Program-made: the position numbers and the translations under genes | Shown here: in pieces, positions 38,233 to 55,336 of the stretch | Numbering within the stretch: the stretch's first letter is position 1 | Layout of the letters: the number at the start of each line of letters is the position of its first letter | Assembly (NCBI GenBank): GCA_965153455.1 | Contig: OZ234501.1 | Span: 1,922,001-1,986,000, forward strand | Length of the DNA: 64,000 nt | Source of the DNA: Sphagnum compactum | Lineage: Eukaryota; Bryophyta; Sphagnopsida; Sphagnales | Direction: 5' to 3' | Notes under the pieces: model-generated | Told to the model about the DNA's origin: nothing | The model's input: only the letters and a program-made list of their open reading frames with translations | Database searches by the model: none

Positions 38233-38255
38233 CCCCCCCCCCCCCCCCCCCCCCC
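38233..38255. repeat. 23-base C tract
   Basis: An uninterrupted run of C on the plus strand (G on the minus strand, the strand of PRA1), about 1.3 kb upstream of the PRA1 ATG. Its exact length may be unreliable because such runs are hard to sequence. Confidence 0.9.
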
Positions 38256-38286
38256 AAACCGCCTCAGTACGTGACCCTGCAGAAAT

Positions 38287-38410
38287 ATTTTTCACATCCA
38301 AGTTTAGTTACTTCCTTTTTGTTTTTGCAACCCGACCCTTAAAAAACCGTTTTTCACATCCAAGTTTAGTTATTTCCTTTTTTTCTTGCAACCCGACCCT
38401 TTAAAACAGA
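38287..38410. repeat. tandem duplication of about 62 bp
   Basis: Two adjacent copies sharing ttttcacatccaagtttagt and gcaacccgaccctt. Confidence 0.85.
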
Positions 38411-38412
38411 AA

Positions 38413-40780
38413 CCGGGACAGCAAGTAGCCAGGCGACTACTGACAGTAAACCACCTGGACCAATCATTATGATCGACCAATCAGAAGCACTGAACAGAAG
38501 AAGTCAGATCATATTTGTTTTAGGGTTTACCATTAACACTTGATGTCAAGTCAGTGTTAAGTGAAAATCTGGGTGGCACCCAATGTTAAATGAGCCATGC
38601 TTAAATGCTAACTGAATGTTAGCTTAACATAAAATTTTCATGGTAACTAGGTTTAAGTCCTAAAGGGCTAGCATGGTGCTAGGGGACTCAACCTTACACC
38701 CGCTAATACCAAGTGTGAATGCACCTTTAATAGCTATGGTATCACACACCTCAACTATCTATAGTAACCGACACTCTCACTAAACATAATTGACCTTAAG
38801 GAGAATGATTTTTTGTTTTTCCATACACAAAGTGAAAACTTATGGAATTCTAGCAAGGATGATTCACTGGAGTTGGTTTAGGGAGGACAATTTTAGGTTT
38901 CATAACTTGCGCTCATCTGGATAGTTTCAAATTGGAATTTGTTTACCCATTCCCAAATAAAGAGATGTGATAAAATGCTTTTCAAATATGAGGTTTTTCT
39001 TAATAAAAAAAATCCATATTTAGGAGTAGGTATTCAAAATTTTCTCCATCAATTTTTTTTTTTTTCTATGGATTAAATACATAAAGTTGGGCTAATGTCT
39101 TAATGGATGGATGATTTAGAGATATTTGACAATGGATGAATTTTAAGGAAGCTGTGCCCATCTTCCTTGATAGGTGGGACAATGAATCCACTTTGCCCAA
39201 GTTGCTTGAAGAAGTGGGCCAGTGGATGAACCTTGGGACCCAAAGTCCTCACAAAAGTTGGACAGAAGACTCACACCTTCTTGAATTCTGTGTTTCTTCA
39301 TTTATTAGCCCAGAAAAAGGGAGAGGGAGTGAGGCTTACACTTTCTTCTTAGAAAATGCACAATAGAGTTATCAGCAAAGTCACCCTGTCTTCACTATGT
39401 CTTCGGGCCTCCTTTCACTCCCTATCCCCTCTTTTAGTGGTGTCCGCAAAGTAAGGAAAATTTACTAAATCTCAACATGAAATGTTGGAACTCAGCATTT
39501 AATGCACAAGGTTCGAGACTAATTATAGTAGTTGTATAGTTAGAAGCAGTGAAAATATATGTAGCAGCGGTGGAGGCACTCATGAAAAAGGAAAGACAAG
39601 ATGAAACTCAGTTTACGACCAAAATTGCTCGGAAAACTAGACTGGGTCCCAGTTGTTTCGTTTTGTAAAATTTTCATTCCCAGTTGCGCGTTAGATGCCC
39701 TATTATGTCGAAACTGACCGTTCTCGCCCCCTAATCACGAGACTTTACAGATAACTCTTATATAGATACCATTCTTTTATCTTGCAACTACAAGGACTTT
39801 TCATTGTCAACTTCTGGGCATCTTCAAAATGGCCAGCATCCCAATTGATTTATGGATGGCCAATATGGTCACTTTATGTGCCCCCTATGCGAGCCTCTAC
39901 AAGGAGCACTATTGCATTGGATCCAACTTTTGGAAGTTTTACCTTATTAGAACTGGTTTCACATTACAAGAATCGGTTTCTTTGGTGAAAGCGTTTAGAC
40001 TGTTTAGATTCAAAAAAAAAAAAATTGGTGTTCAAAGTGTGGACAGAGTAGGTAGATGTACAACATCTTATCTACTGGTAGGGCGTGTACATCTTATCTA
40101 TTGGTAGGGCTAGCTTGTTTGTGATGCCATGTTAGAAAACAAATAGGGAATTGCACAAGAGGAGCAACCTCTCAACACAAAGCAAAAAAAATTGTGGCTT
40201 GAAGCAAGCTAGTTTGGTCCCCAATCCATGTTTCCCACCTTGGTTGAAGATTATGCAAGGAAGATCACTTTTTGGACTCGTATGGGACTTGCATGAAATG
40301 TTATATTGCCAAAGATGAGCCATTATATTGGCTATACATCAATCAAGCCTTTCTTTTTCTTTGTGATGGTGGACATGGATAAAAACATGGATAAAAGACA
40401 ATGAATGAAAGATGGTGAAGTAAAGGATGGCATGTCCAAAGATGATTTTTAGAATTTTCATAGAAAAAATGTAAGATCCTAATCAAACCTAAAATCACCT
40501 AGTCAAAAACATAATTCCCCACCCAAGTTGTCGGCAGGAAATTATGTTCCATTAAGCCCAATTGTTTTAGTGTTAAAAAACAAGCCATGTTTTTCCATTT
40601 CAAATTTGGATTCTTTCCTTGTCAAATATTTTAATTTTTTAATCTTCATCACAATATTATATGTTTTATTTAGAGGTTATGAAATTGGTTTGGAAGGCTT
40701 TGTACAAATGTTCAAATTATGACTCACTTTTGCTAGTAAAATATTTCAAACATGTTTTTCACGTTTTTTGTTCATATGTT
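38413..40780. other. intergenic, no gene recognised
   Basis: An ATG-initiated 76-codon frame at 39136-39366 (plus) and a 92-codon frame at 39829-40107 have no recognisable family. A small duplication of catcttatct.ctggtagggc occurs around 40064-40107. The rest is AT-rich. Confidence 0.35.
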
Positions 40781-41636
40781 TGTTGTCACAGGCCCGGCCT
40801 TGGGCTTGTGACCAAAATTGAAGCATGAAAAAGGAACAAGCTAAAAGAATGTTTCAACATTCAAACACATTCCCATTAATGTAGGAAAGTGAACCCCAAC
40901 TTGTTAAATGTGGGTTCATATTTGAAGTTGTGAACTAGAAATTATGCCAAAATAGTGGTCAAAAATCAAATTATTAATTTGATTCTAAAAAAAAACATGA
41001 ATCAATTAACCTATGAATAGAGCATGTGAAATAATATCGAAAAAAACTTTTAAGAGGGTCATAATTTTTCTTTTGAAAACTCTTTAATCAAAAGTCATGT
41101 GAAAATGATGAACTCGCAAAGTTGCAAAATTCATAATTTGAAATAATCAAAAAAATTCTAAATTCTCAAGTTTTAAGAATCTTTTTAAGAGTTCCAATTT
41201 TCTTTTGCCACTTTGATACAAGCCTCTAAGTTGATCATATTACATATTATAAGAAACGAGGTGGTGGCTCTTCTCCAAGTCCATGTTATGGTGCATCTTG
41301 TGAGTTTGGTTTGGTTTGCTTATGATTTTGGTTTGAACTTGCATTAATTATTAATTTTTTGGGTTTGTGCAAGTTGATATCATTTTGAATTCCCACTTGT
41401 GAATTTGTCATGGAATTCCCATTTACATTTTTCTTGGGAGCTAATGATTGTGCCTGAGGTTTACATTCTATTAAAAAGTTGAGAATTAACAAGTTTTTTC
41501 ATCTTGGGTACCACTTAACAAACTAGGGTTGTGTTATTTTTTGTAATTATTTTATTTTCTTATTTAATGTATTAGTGATGACACTCAAAAATAATAATAT
41601 AATGTGTTTAATCTCAATGTGAGTTCAATTTCAAAA
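40781..41636 (+). mobile_element. solo LTR, same family as 41917-42907
   Basis: Begins TGTTGTCACAGGCC and ends near tttcaaaa, a decayed CAACA. It is flanked by atgtt at 40776-40780 and 41637-41641, a 5-bp target duplication. It shares ttgggcttgtgacc and tattataag...gaggtggtggct with the next copy. It is more decayed than the 41917 copy. Confidence 0.6.
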
Positions 41637-41916
41637 ATGTTGGATGTTTAGTAAAAAAAAATCCATTCAAGTGGGAGGTTGTGTTTGGGAATTTAATTGA
41701 ACTTCTTGATTTCACTTCCAATTGACTATCATAATGTTATTTGTATTTTCATTGTTTATTTATTTATTTCACCAAATAACATTGAATCCTTGCAAAATAA
41801 TACATAATTTTAATTACTACAAGTTGGATTAAAGTTTTATGGTTAATGTTATCAACTAATTAACATGTTGATGTAATCACATTTGTCACATTTTTACATC
41901 AAATAAAAAGCTAAAA

Positions 41917-42907
41917 TGTTGCAACCCTAGTTTTGGGCTCGTGACCAATGTAGGGTTTGCAAAAGTTGCGAACCAAAAGTGAACCCGGGAGTCACCTTTC
42001 ATGCTCCCGGGAGTGCAAGAAAGTGTGAGAGAATGAACCCCACACTCCCAAGTGAGCTCCCACTTTGGGAGTTGGAATCCCAATGGACTCTCGAATTTTT
42101 AGAGGGCGATTTGCAGGGTCAAAACTCATTGGATTAAAGAGTTATTTATATCATTGAAAATTTCTTGGAATGTAGATGTTTAAAATGGGTTCACATGACC
42201 CATTTGGGTACCTACAATACAAATTATGCCCAAAAGAAGGGCCGGGAGTCAAAGTGACAATTTGATTCCCGACCATTAAAAGTCAAGAATCGCCCCAATT
42301 TCCTTGTGTATAGGTGACGTGCCACATACCATTGGAAAGATCTCGATGAGGGCTACAATTTTGCTTTAGACCTCATTTCAATCAAAGGTTTGCACGCAAA
42401 GTTATGGGCCCTCAAAGTCACAGGAGTCCCAATTTCAAGTCAAAATGACATTTGGGTGCTGGTCCCGTGGCCAGGCACAGAGTATATTATAAGGGGGAAG
42501 GTGGTGGCTTCCCCCAAGTCCGGGCCGTGGTGAGTCTTGTGAGTCTGTGTTTGCTCGTGGTTCATCCGTGCACCAAAAGTGCTCCAGCTATGCACTAATC
42601 AACTTGTTATTTGATTTGTGCAAGTCCGTGTGAGTGATTGGGTTGCTTATCAATCTTCCTAGTCCCCATCCTGAAGCTCCAACACACCCCTCTACCCCCG
42701 AAGTGTTGCCAGCCAGGGAGCGCGCCCCAACTCCTTTTCCTTTCGTTGTCTTCACCTTAGACTTGCAGTGAGTCCATCAAGGAGCTTGGGGGTGTGTCAT
42801 AAAATATAGTGGCATGGCCATTGTTGATTTTGTCATTTGAAGTTTAAGAATCTTGAATCCTTTTACCTCAAACTATAATTTATTTTTTTTGGGTGTCAAA
42901 TTCAACA
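41917..42907 (+). mobile_element. LTR (about 990 bp) followed by a primer-binding-like site
   Basis: Begins TGTTGCAACCCTAGTTTTGG and ends aaattcaaca, so the ends are TGTTG...CAACA. Promoter-like tatattataagg at about 42482-42493 precedes a GC-richer segment (42495-42790), as in an LTR R/U5 region. Directly after it comes catggcgttggcaag, similar to the tggcgccgttgcc-like primer-binding sites of many plant Ty3/gypsy elements. This is probably the left LTR of a plus-strand element whose interior is decayed. Confidence 0.6.
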
Positions 42908-43039
42908 CATGGCGTTGGCAAGTTTGGTTATCATAACCTTGACAATAAATTATAATGTTAAAGAATGAAAATAACTTTGTTGTTGCATCTTAGTAAAAAT
43001 ATAATTGTAAATATATGAATCAACTATTTGATTTTGAGT

Positions 43040-43600
43040 GATAATTGTTGGGGACAATGTTGTGTGCTACCATATTGGTGCTCACAACTATCGTTGACCA
43101 CACCCATATAAACCAAAAAACATAAATCACCTTAAATGGCACCTCACCTTGAAACAAAAATATATGTTCACTTGCAAACATTAGGAATCCAAACCTAAAA
43201 CACAAACAAAATTCACACAACAATGTGCACAAACAAACTTGCATAAAAACATATAAAATTTGCAACAACAAACCTTATGTGTTTTGGAATCTCAAATCAT
43301 TAAAAGTGATTTGAAAACACACAACTTGGGATTATATCCCAAACTCAATTCACACTTGAATTAGTTCCAAATAAATAACACGATTAATTACATTAATTCA
43401 ATTCCATGCTAATTTAATTAAGATTTAACTAGGTAATTAAGCTAACATTCCTAACAATTAATATGTGCTATCATATCAACATTTACAACTATCATCATCC
43501 ACACACACATAAACCAAATAACATAAATCACCTTACCCACCTCCAAATTGCCCTCTTGTTTGAGGCTAAATCCCCTTAACCTAAATAATCCTATGATAAA
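43040..43600. repeat. diverged direct repeat, two copies about 430 bp apart
   Basis: 43070-43125 and 43465-43535 share tgtgcta.cata, acaactatc, ccacac.cata, taaacca and aacataaatcacctta in order. Probably a duplicated piece of retroelement. Confidence 0.55.
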
Positions 43601-44539
43601 TTCATTATGTAAATTCACCATGAATGAATATGTTAGTTCTATGCTAAAAGGACTTATCGATCGGGTGCAAATGTGAACCCCATCATTAGTCACCTAACTA
43701 CAATCCCTCCAAATCTTTGGTCAAATGTGAACCATCATGGGGGAAAACTTAATGTATTCCTATTATTTAATTACTTGAATAGGTACACATGTGTTGCATA
43801 ATGCACCAAGGGCAAAACCATTTTCCAACCAACACTTCCTCTAATGGCAATGTAAAACATCCCATATGTTAACCTTGGAACACTGATCACAAATCTACAT
43901 AGTGGCAACCTTAGTAAATTACCCACACAACATATAACATAATAAGTAAAAACAATCACAAAAAATAAGCCAACTTAGCCATCAACATTTAAAAGATGAC
44001 ACAATTACACATGCAATGATATTTCCATGTTTGACCAAGCCATCTTTCCAACAATAACACTTTGAAAGGTAACACATTTTATACTCGCAAAATGATAATC
44101 ACATCCAAGGTAGTTGGTGGTTTCTACTACATGTACATATAATTTCTTGATTCAAATTTATGAACTCAAAGCTAATAACCACCTCCTTGGATAGTGGCAT
44201 AATGCAACTTATTCCAATGGAAAATAATTTCCAGGTTGTCCATAACCATTGGCATCACATGTTGAAACATGACTATTCATTGCTCACATGTTTAAAACCA
44301 CACACATAGGTCATCCAAATTGATTACGACCATCACATCTTGTCATATTGAAGTTGGGAGCATAAGCTCACGATGAAAATGAAGGAAGAAAAACATGTTA
44401 ACTAAACCTACACCCCATGGTTAACCATGGTAGTTGTAAATCCCAATATTTTGTATACCCCTTTTCAAATTCATACTTGCATAAACGCCATTTATCATCT
44501 ACATCATTTGTTTAGCTAATTTGTTTAGTTGAAAATAGA

Positions 44540-44860
44540 CTTGTAAAGTTGTACGATGATCAATTAATGTTTTTGGAACTCCCCATGGAATTTCGTATGG
44601 TCAATGAATATTTTGCTTGGAATGCCAAACTTGATGAACAACATGTCTAAAAAATCATATGTAATTCCTTTGCTACCATAATCTAACAATGACACCAATT
44701 TTAGCCACTTCAAAAAAGTCCAATCGTAACCAAAACATTATAATGTCACATTGGTAAACTCAATGGGTCGACAAAATCCAAACTCCATTTATAACCAAGC
44801 CCCATAATGCCCGATGCTATAAATGAGGTGTAGGTGTGTTGAATGATACTCACATTCAAT
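44540..44860 (-). pseudogene. decayed Ty3/gypsy-type integrase fragment
   Basis: The minus strand shows pieces of an integrase core in order but in shifted frames: a W-x-LDF element around 44780-44800, SKGITYDFLDMLFIKFG around 44620-44670, then IPSKIFIDHTKFHGEF around 44575-44625 with the second catalytic Asp. Frameshifts and stops break it, so it is non-functional. Its orientation is opposite to the LTR at 41917, so it belongs to a different insertion. Confidence 0.6.
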
Positions 44861-44869
44861 CACACACTA

Positions 44870-47800
44870 GACATCAAAAAACAAAATATTGTTCATCAGA
44901 AATTTTTAATATAACAAAATTCAATAAAATTTGTGTGAAAATCCTTAAACAATATGGCCATGCAAAATTTGTTGACTTGAACGTGTAAAAGTTATACATA
45001 TATAACTTCTATATAAATGATGTGTCTTTTTTACTTATGATGTATTAATGTGCAGTATGTACGATTTATATTTTAACTAAATATGTGCAATTAACATGAT
45101 GTAATTTTGCTTTAAAATATGCAATTATTGTGTATTAAACATGAACATTCACGAATGTCATTCAAAAATATATATAACATCCACTTGAATATTTAAGATA
45201 TTGAATATGTAAACATATTGTTCATATTAACCATAACACAAAATTCATACAATTTTTGTACAAATTTATGAAAACTAACTTTTGTACAAAACTTGTATGA
45301 ACCTATGAAAATCAACTTTTGCATGAAATTTGTACAAACTTATGAAGCTTGGTAAATTTGTGATGTATTGAATGTGAACTTTGGGTAAATCATTTCATGG
45401 TAACTTCTGGATAATAAGAGTAGTGTGAACTATTCATGGAATCATTTACACATATTCATGAAAATTGTTTACATTTTGTATTGGAGTTATAATCATGTAT
45501 CCATTCATCACAAATTTACTAAGCTTCATATATTCATACAAATTTTGTATAAAATTATATTTTCATAAGTTCGTACAAAAATCATACAAATATATTTGTC
45601 ATTTTTTCACTTTGAAACCCACAGATTTTGCATGGACATATTATTTTACAAATTTCGCAAGGATTCTATTAAATTTTCATGATATTGCAAGTTTGTGATG
45701 TTGTTATTAATTAATGTTCATGGGGTGTTAAAATTTTAATGTTCATGGTGTTATAATTTTCAATGTATATGTATTGGGACTATCTTGTGATCTCCATTTG
45801 TCAATTGGTGGGATGTTTGGCATTTCTTGCATCCTTCAATATTAAAGAGTGCAAAGTAGATAAACATTATAGATTAAAATCATGGAAACTTCAATAAAAA
45901 CTTCAGTTAAAAGAACTAAGAATATTTAGGTATTTGATACTCAGTGTTTTCATTACTTGGGCTTCGAGCCCAAGGGGGTACATTAATAAAAAAAGTAAAA
46001 AAAATGTGAGTAAAAATATAGTGTGCAATATATTGGTTGTTGGGTAAAAATAATAAGTTAATTAGTTAAAAAATAGGGTACATTTTATTCAAATAATCAA
46101 ATTAATTAAAATATAGGATATGTAATAATCTTTAGAATGGATTATAATTAATATATGGTGGCTTTAATATGTATATATTTAAAAATTAGATAATAATAGG
46201 GTGATAAAAAATAGGTTAGACAATTACCTAATATCCCCCTAAAAATGGTTGTTTGACACATGTAAATTTTAAACTTTACACTAAGTGTCCCCTCTAAGGG
46301 CCTCAAGGTGTTTGCAAATTTCATTGGATGCATTGGATGTGCAAAATCATAGAGTTTTATGGGCAATGGAATTTTGTCTTGAATATCATTGTTAGACTTC
46401 AAGTTTCAACATCAATATATTCGTATGCCTCTTGAAACTCTTGCCACTTGGACCTTATTGTACATAAATATGGAACACAAATGGTGTTTGAATTTTTTTT
46501 CATTACATGTTCATATTAAGGAATTATCATTGATACCAATGTTGAAAAAGGTTTCATTTAAGTGATTAGGTTTGTTTGAATGGTTGTTGTTTTCTTTGGT
46601 CTTATTATAAAAATCCATAATTACATGGAAATTGTGTTTTGAGTTTAGAAAGGATCAAATCATTAGCTTAAAATTTTCAATAATGTAAAATAATTAAATA
46701 AAAATTTGGTAAATTAATTTAATTATAAATGTCTAAACTTGATGACATAATTAAACAAACCAAACTTAAAACACATGCAAATCCAAAATAATAAAAATAT
46801 TTCAGTATGGTACTAATTAAATATGATTAAATTTTTTGTAGATGTCTTATTAAAAGATTAGAATTCTCATTTTCAAAATGCTCATTTTCCCATTACAATG
46901 GGAAAAACATTATTGCCTAACCTTATTTTAAGGTGCATAATGTCAATTGGAAGGTCAATTTATAATAAGTGACATTTAACATGGTTTAATGGTGATTTTA
47001 ACAACTACATGCAAGGTGGCCATGAGTCTAAAGAAAACAAACTATTGGTTTGATTTGTGGAGTGAAATTTAACGTTTAATGGATTTATGTTTTAATAATT
47101 ATATTGTGTTATAATCTTCATATATACATATTCAAGGTATTCATCAACTCGAGTCATTTGATCCAATACCTATTTAAAATATATATGCCAAATGGGTAGA
47201 GTGCACCCATAAAAGGATTTGAAATTGGTTAATATATAAACTAATGCCAAGATTGATCATATTTAATGCATCTTCATAAGTGATCCCCTAGTGCTTCCTT
47301 AGTCTAAATTTACGTTTACAATTCCATTTTTGGCCAAGTTTTAAGTGTGTTTCAATTCCATCAATGGTGGCACATGGAGTTATTCATATGCAAGAACATC
47401 ACGAACCAAATCCCCAATTAACAAATCAACATTTTAAACATTGTTCATTGTCCAAATTTGATGTAATCCAACATTGTATAGTTGTTCCAATTTTTTGTTT
47501 AGAATTATAATTATCACTTCAAGGTGAACAAATCTCTAAAAAAATAAAATAGAAAAACAATAATGTTTTATTTTTGTGATAGTAAGTTGAAGAAATTCAC
47601 TTCACAATGTTAAAACACATGATCATTGTGAAATTTATGTAATGTTGATTTTGGGTATTTAACATGTATTTAATTAATGGCAAAGTTGACTAAAACACTA
47701 TCTTGTTATTGGGAAAAAAAATGATAATTACGTAACCACCCCCGTGAATTATATCATGAATGTGAACTTGTTTAGATAATATAAATATTAATTACTTTAA

Positions 47801-48750
47801 AATGTATTATTGCAATACAAAAAAATTTAAACATTGTATTTCCATTCTTAATGGTTTTAACTCTTGAAAAAAATGAATTTTTCATAAAATAAAATACAAT
47901 GTTTAACATAAAAACAAAACATAAATGCAACATGAGTCATTTAGTCATTAGTACAAGCTTTTTACAGACAAATACATTATGACGCATTAGAAGAAGGATG
48001 AACGATTGCTAGTTTCTCATCTCCCAAAATGTTCAAATCCTACCAAATTGATGTAAAATGTTATGAACAATGCTAGCAACACGAAGACACATAGCTTGCT
48101 TATAAGCATTCCACTTACACAAGTTCATCACACATAAAAATGAAAAACATTTTAAAATAATAATTCGAGATGTAACCCTAATATCGTAACTTTTCATAGA
48201 TTGTAATACTTTAAAAAGGTTTAACTTCTCTTTTTGGGAGAAATATTTGTTACATGTGAAACAATATGCTTATAAAACAAAAATGGTTACAAAATGTGGG
48301 GTTTTAATGTCCTTCATAATGGTCCCAATTTCCATGCATGGAATGTTAATATTTCTCCACGTGGACCTAGATAATATCTTGATAATCAACAATAAAATTA
48401 GTTTGCAACAACATGGTTTTGTGTTCAACAATTGTGATAACATAACACAAAAATTGAAATTTCAAATTAAAATTGGAGAAATAACGACATTGCAATCAAG
48501 CCATGTTTTATGGATTTGGATGGAGTGGAGTTTTGATGAAGCATTCACCATTTGTGGGTCATGAAGTTGGACACATTCCATCTTGGATGTATTTTTCCTA
48601 TTTCATGATGTTTTGAGAACATGAGTTTCCCAACTCAAAGATTGCTCCAAAAACCATCACCAAACCTTAAACCTAAAAATCCTTAACCACGGGAACTAGT
48701 ATCACTTGGTTATTGGGTTTGGTGTGGTAAACACAACTTCTTCACCCATG
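44870..48750. other. AT-rich stretch, no gene recognised
   Basis: Extremely AT-rich. A small cluster of related strings (gtacaaa, ttcatgaaaa, cttatgaa) repeats around 45240-45620. A plus-strand frame of 105 codons at 48247-48564 starts at TTG and is unrecognised. Confidence 0.35.
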
Positions 48751-48760
48751 GATGAAGGGT

Positions 48761-48850
48761 AGGAAAATGTGAGTGTGAGCTTCATACATGAAGTTGAATT
48801 CAATAGATCCAATTCAATTTCATGTATGAAGCTCACACTCACATTTTCCT
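48761..48850. repeat. near-perfect 40-bp inverted repeat with 10-bp loop
   Basis: The left arm 48761-48800 and right arm 48811-48850 are reverse complements with one mismatch. The loop is caatagatcc. The arms include gtgagtgtgagcttcataca. A transcript would fold into a long hairpin. It could be a foldback element (MITE-like), a small-RNA precursor or a recent inverted duplication. Confidence 0.9.
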
Positions 48851-49244
48851 CACCACAACTCAATTCAATTGTAGACTCCAAGTCAAGAATTCATCATCAA
48901 AGTTTCCAAGTGAATTTGGAGGGCATCTTTATGTTCTACAAGAGGTTTCTTACTTACACCACCTCATCCTAGCTCCTCCTCATTTCGGTAATGCCCTCCA
49001 ATTGGGGCCTTATCATCCAACAAAATATAGTTCGCCTAAGAAAGGGATGAATGAAAAACTCGTCATTTGGGTTGCATGATATACTTCCTAGCTTTCATTG
49101 ATGTGTGTGTATGGGGTGGGGATCTCATGATTCTAACCCTAAAATGGCCTTCATGGATGATATCTTAAGTTTGGGGTATGTCATAATAGAGGTATATCCA
49201 ATAGGTATCCATATTTTAGTATTGTTATTATCATGATACCAAGA

Positions 49245-49420
49245 GCAAATAGCCAGATTTTTATGATAAGTTCCATTTAGGTAGCCAAGAATATTGAAGG
49301 ATTATTATTGTTATGATTTTTTTTTACTCTCGTATTTAGAATGTAGCCAAATTTGGCTAAATTATTTTCTGGATGGATGGCCACTTTGACTACATCACAA
49401 AATCCTTAAAATTTTAATTA
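49245..49420. repeat. dispersed repeat upstream of the MAPK gene
   Basis: Counterpart of 37890-38060: gtagccaaatttggctaaat, then ggatggatggccactttg, then aaaatccttaaaa. It ends about 260 bp before the MAPK ATG. Confidence 0.6.
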
Positions 49421-49465
49421 AAAAAATATAGATATTCAAATCTTCTTGATTGATGGATGATGTTT

Positions 49466-49680
49466 GGGGCGGGGGGGGGGGGGGGGGTGTACTTTTCTCT
49501 CCATCTTCGTGGATGAGAATAATGGGTTCATACATAATCGGTGGCCCTGATGGATGATGGATGATGGATGATGATCGGGTGTAAGCTTCTTCGACACCAA
49601 CGCAAGAGACGAGACGAGACGGACTAGGGAGGGCGCAATGCGGCCGCGCTCAGCGGGATAGACGACAGAGAAAAGCAGCG
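49466..49680 (+). promoter_or_regulatory. MAPK 5' leader/promoter region with a G tract and GATG repeats
   Basis: A G run (17 bases at 49471-49487, preceded by ggggc) and a short run of ggatgat units (49553-49575) lie just upstream of the MAPK start. No clear TATA box. The regulatory role is inferred from position only. Confidence 0.4.
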
Positions 49681-55336
<5,656 letters not shown>

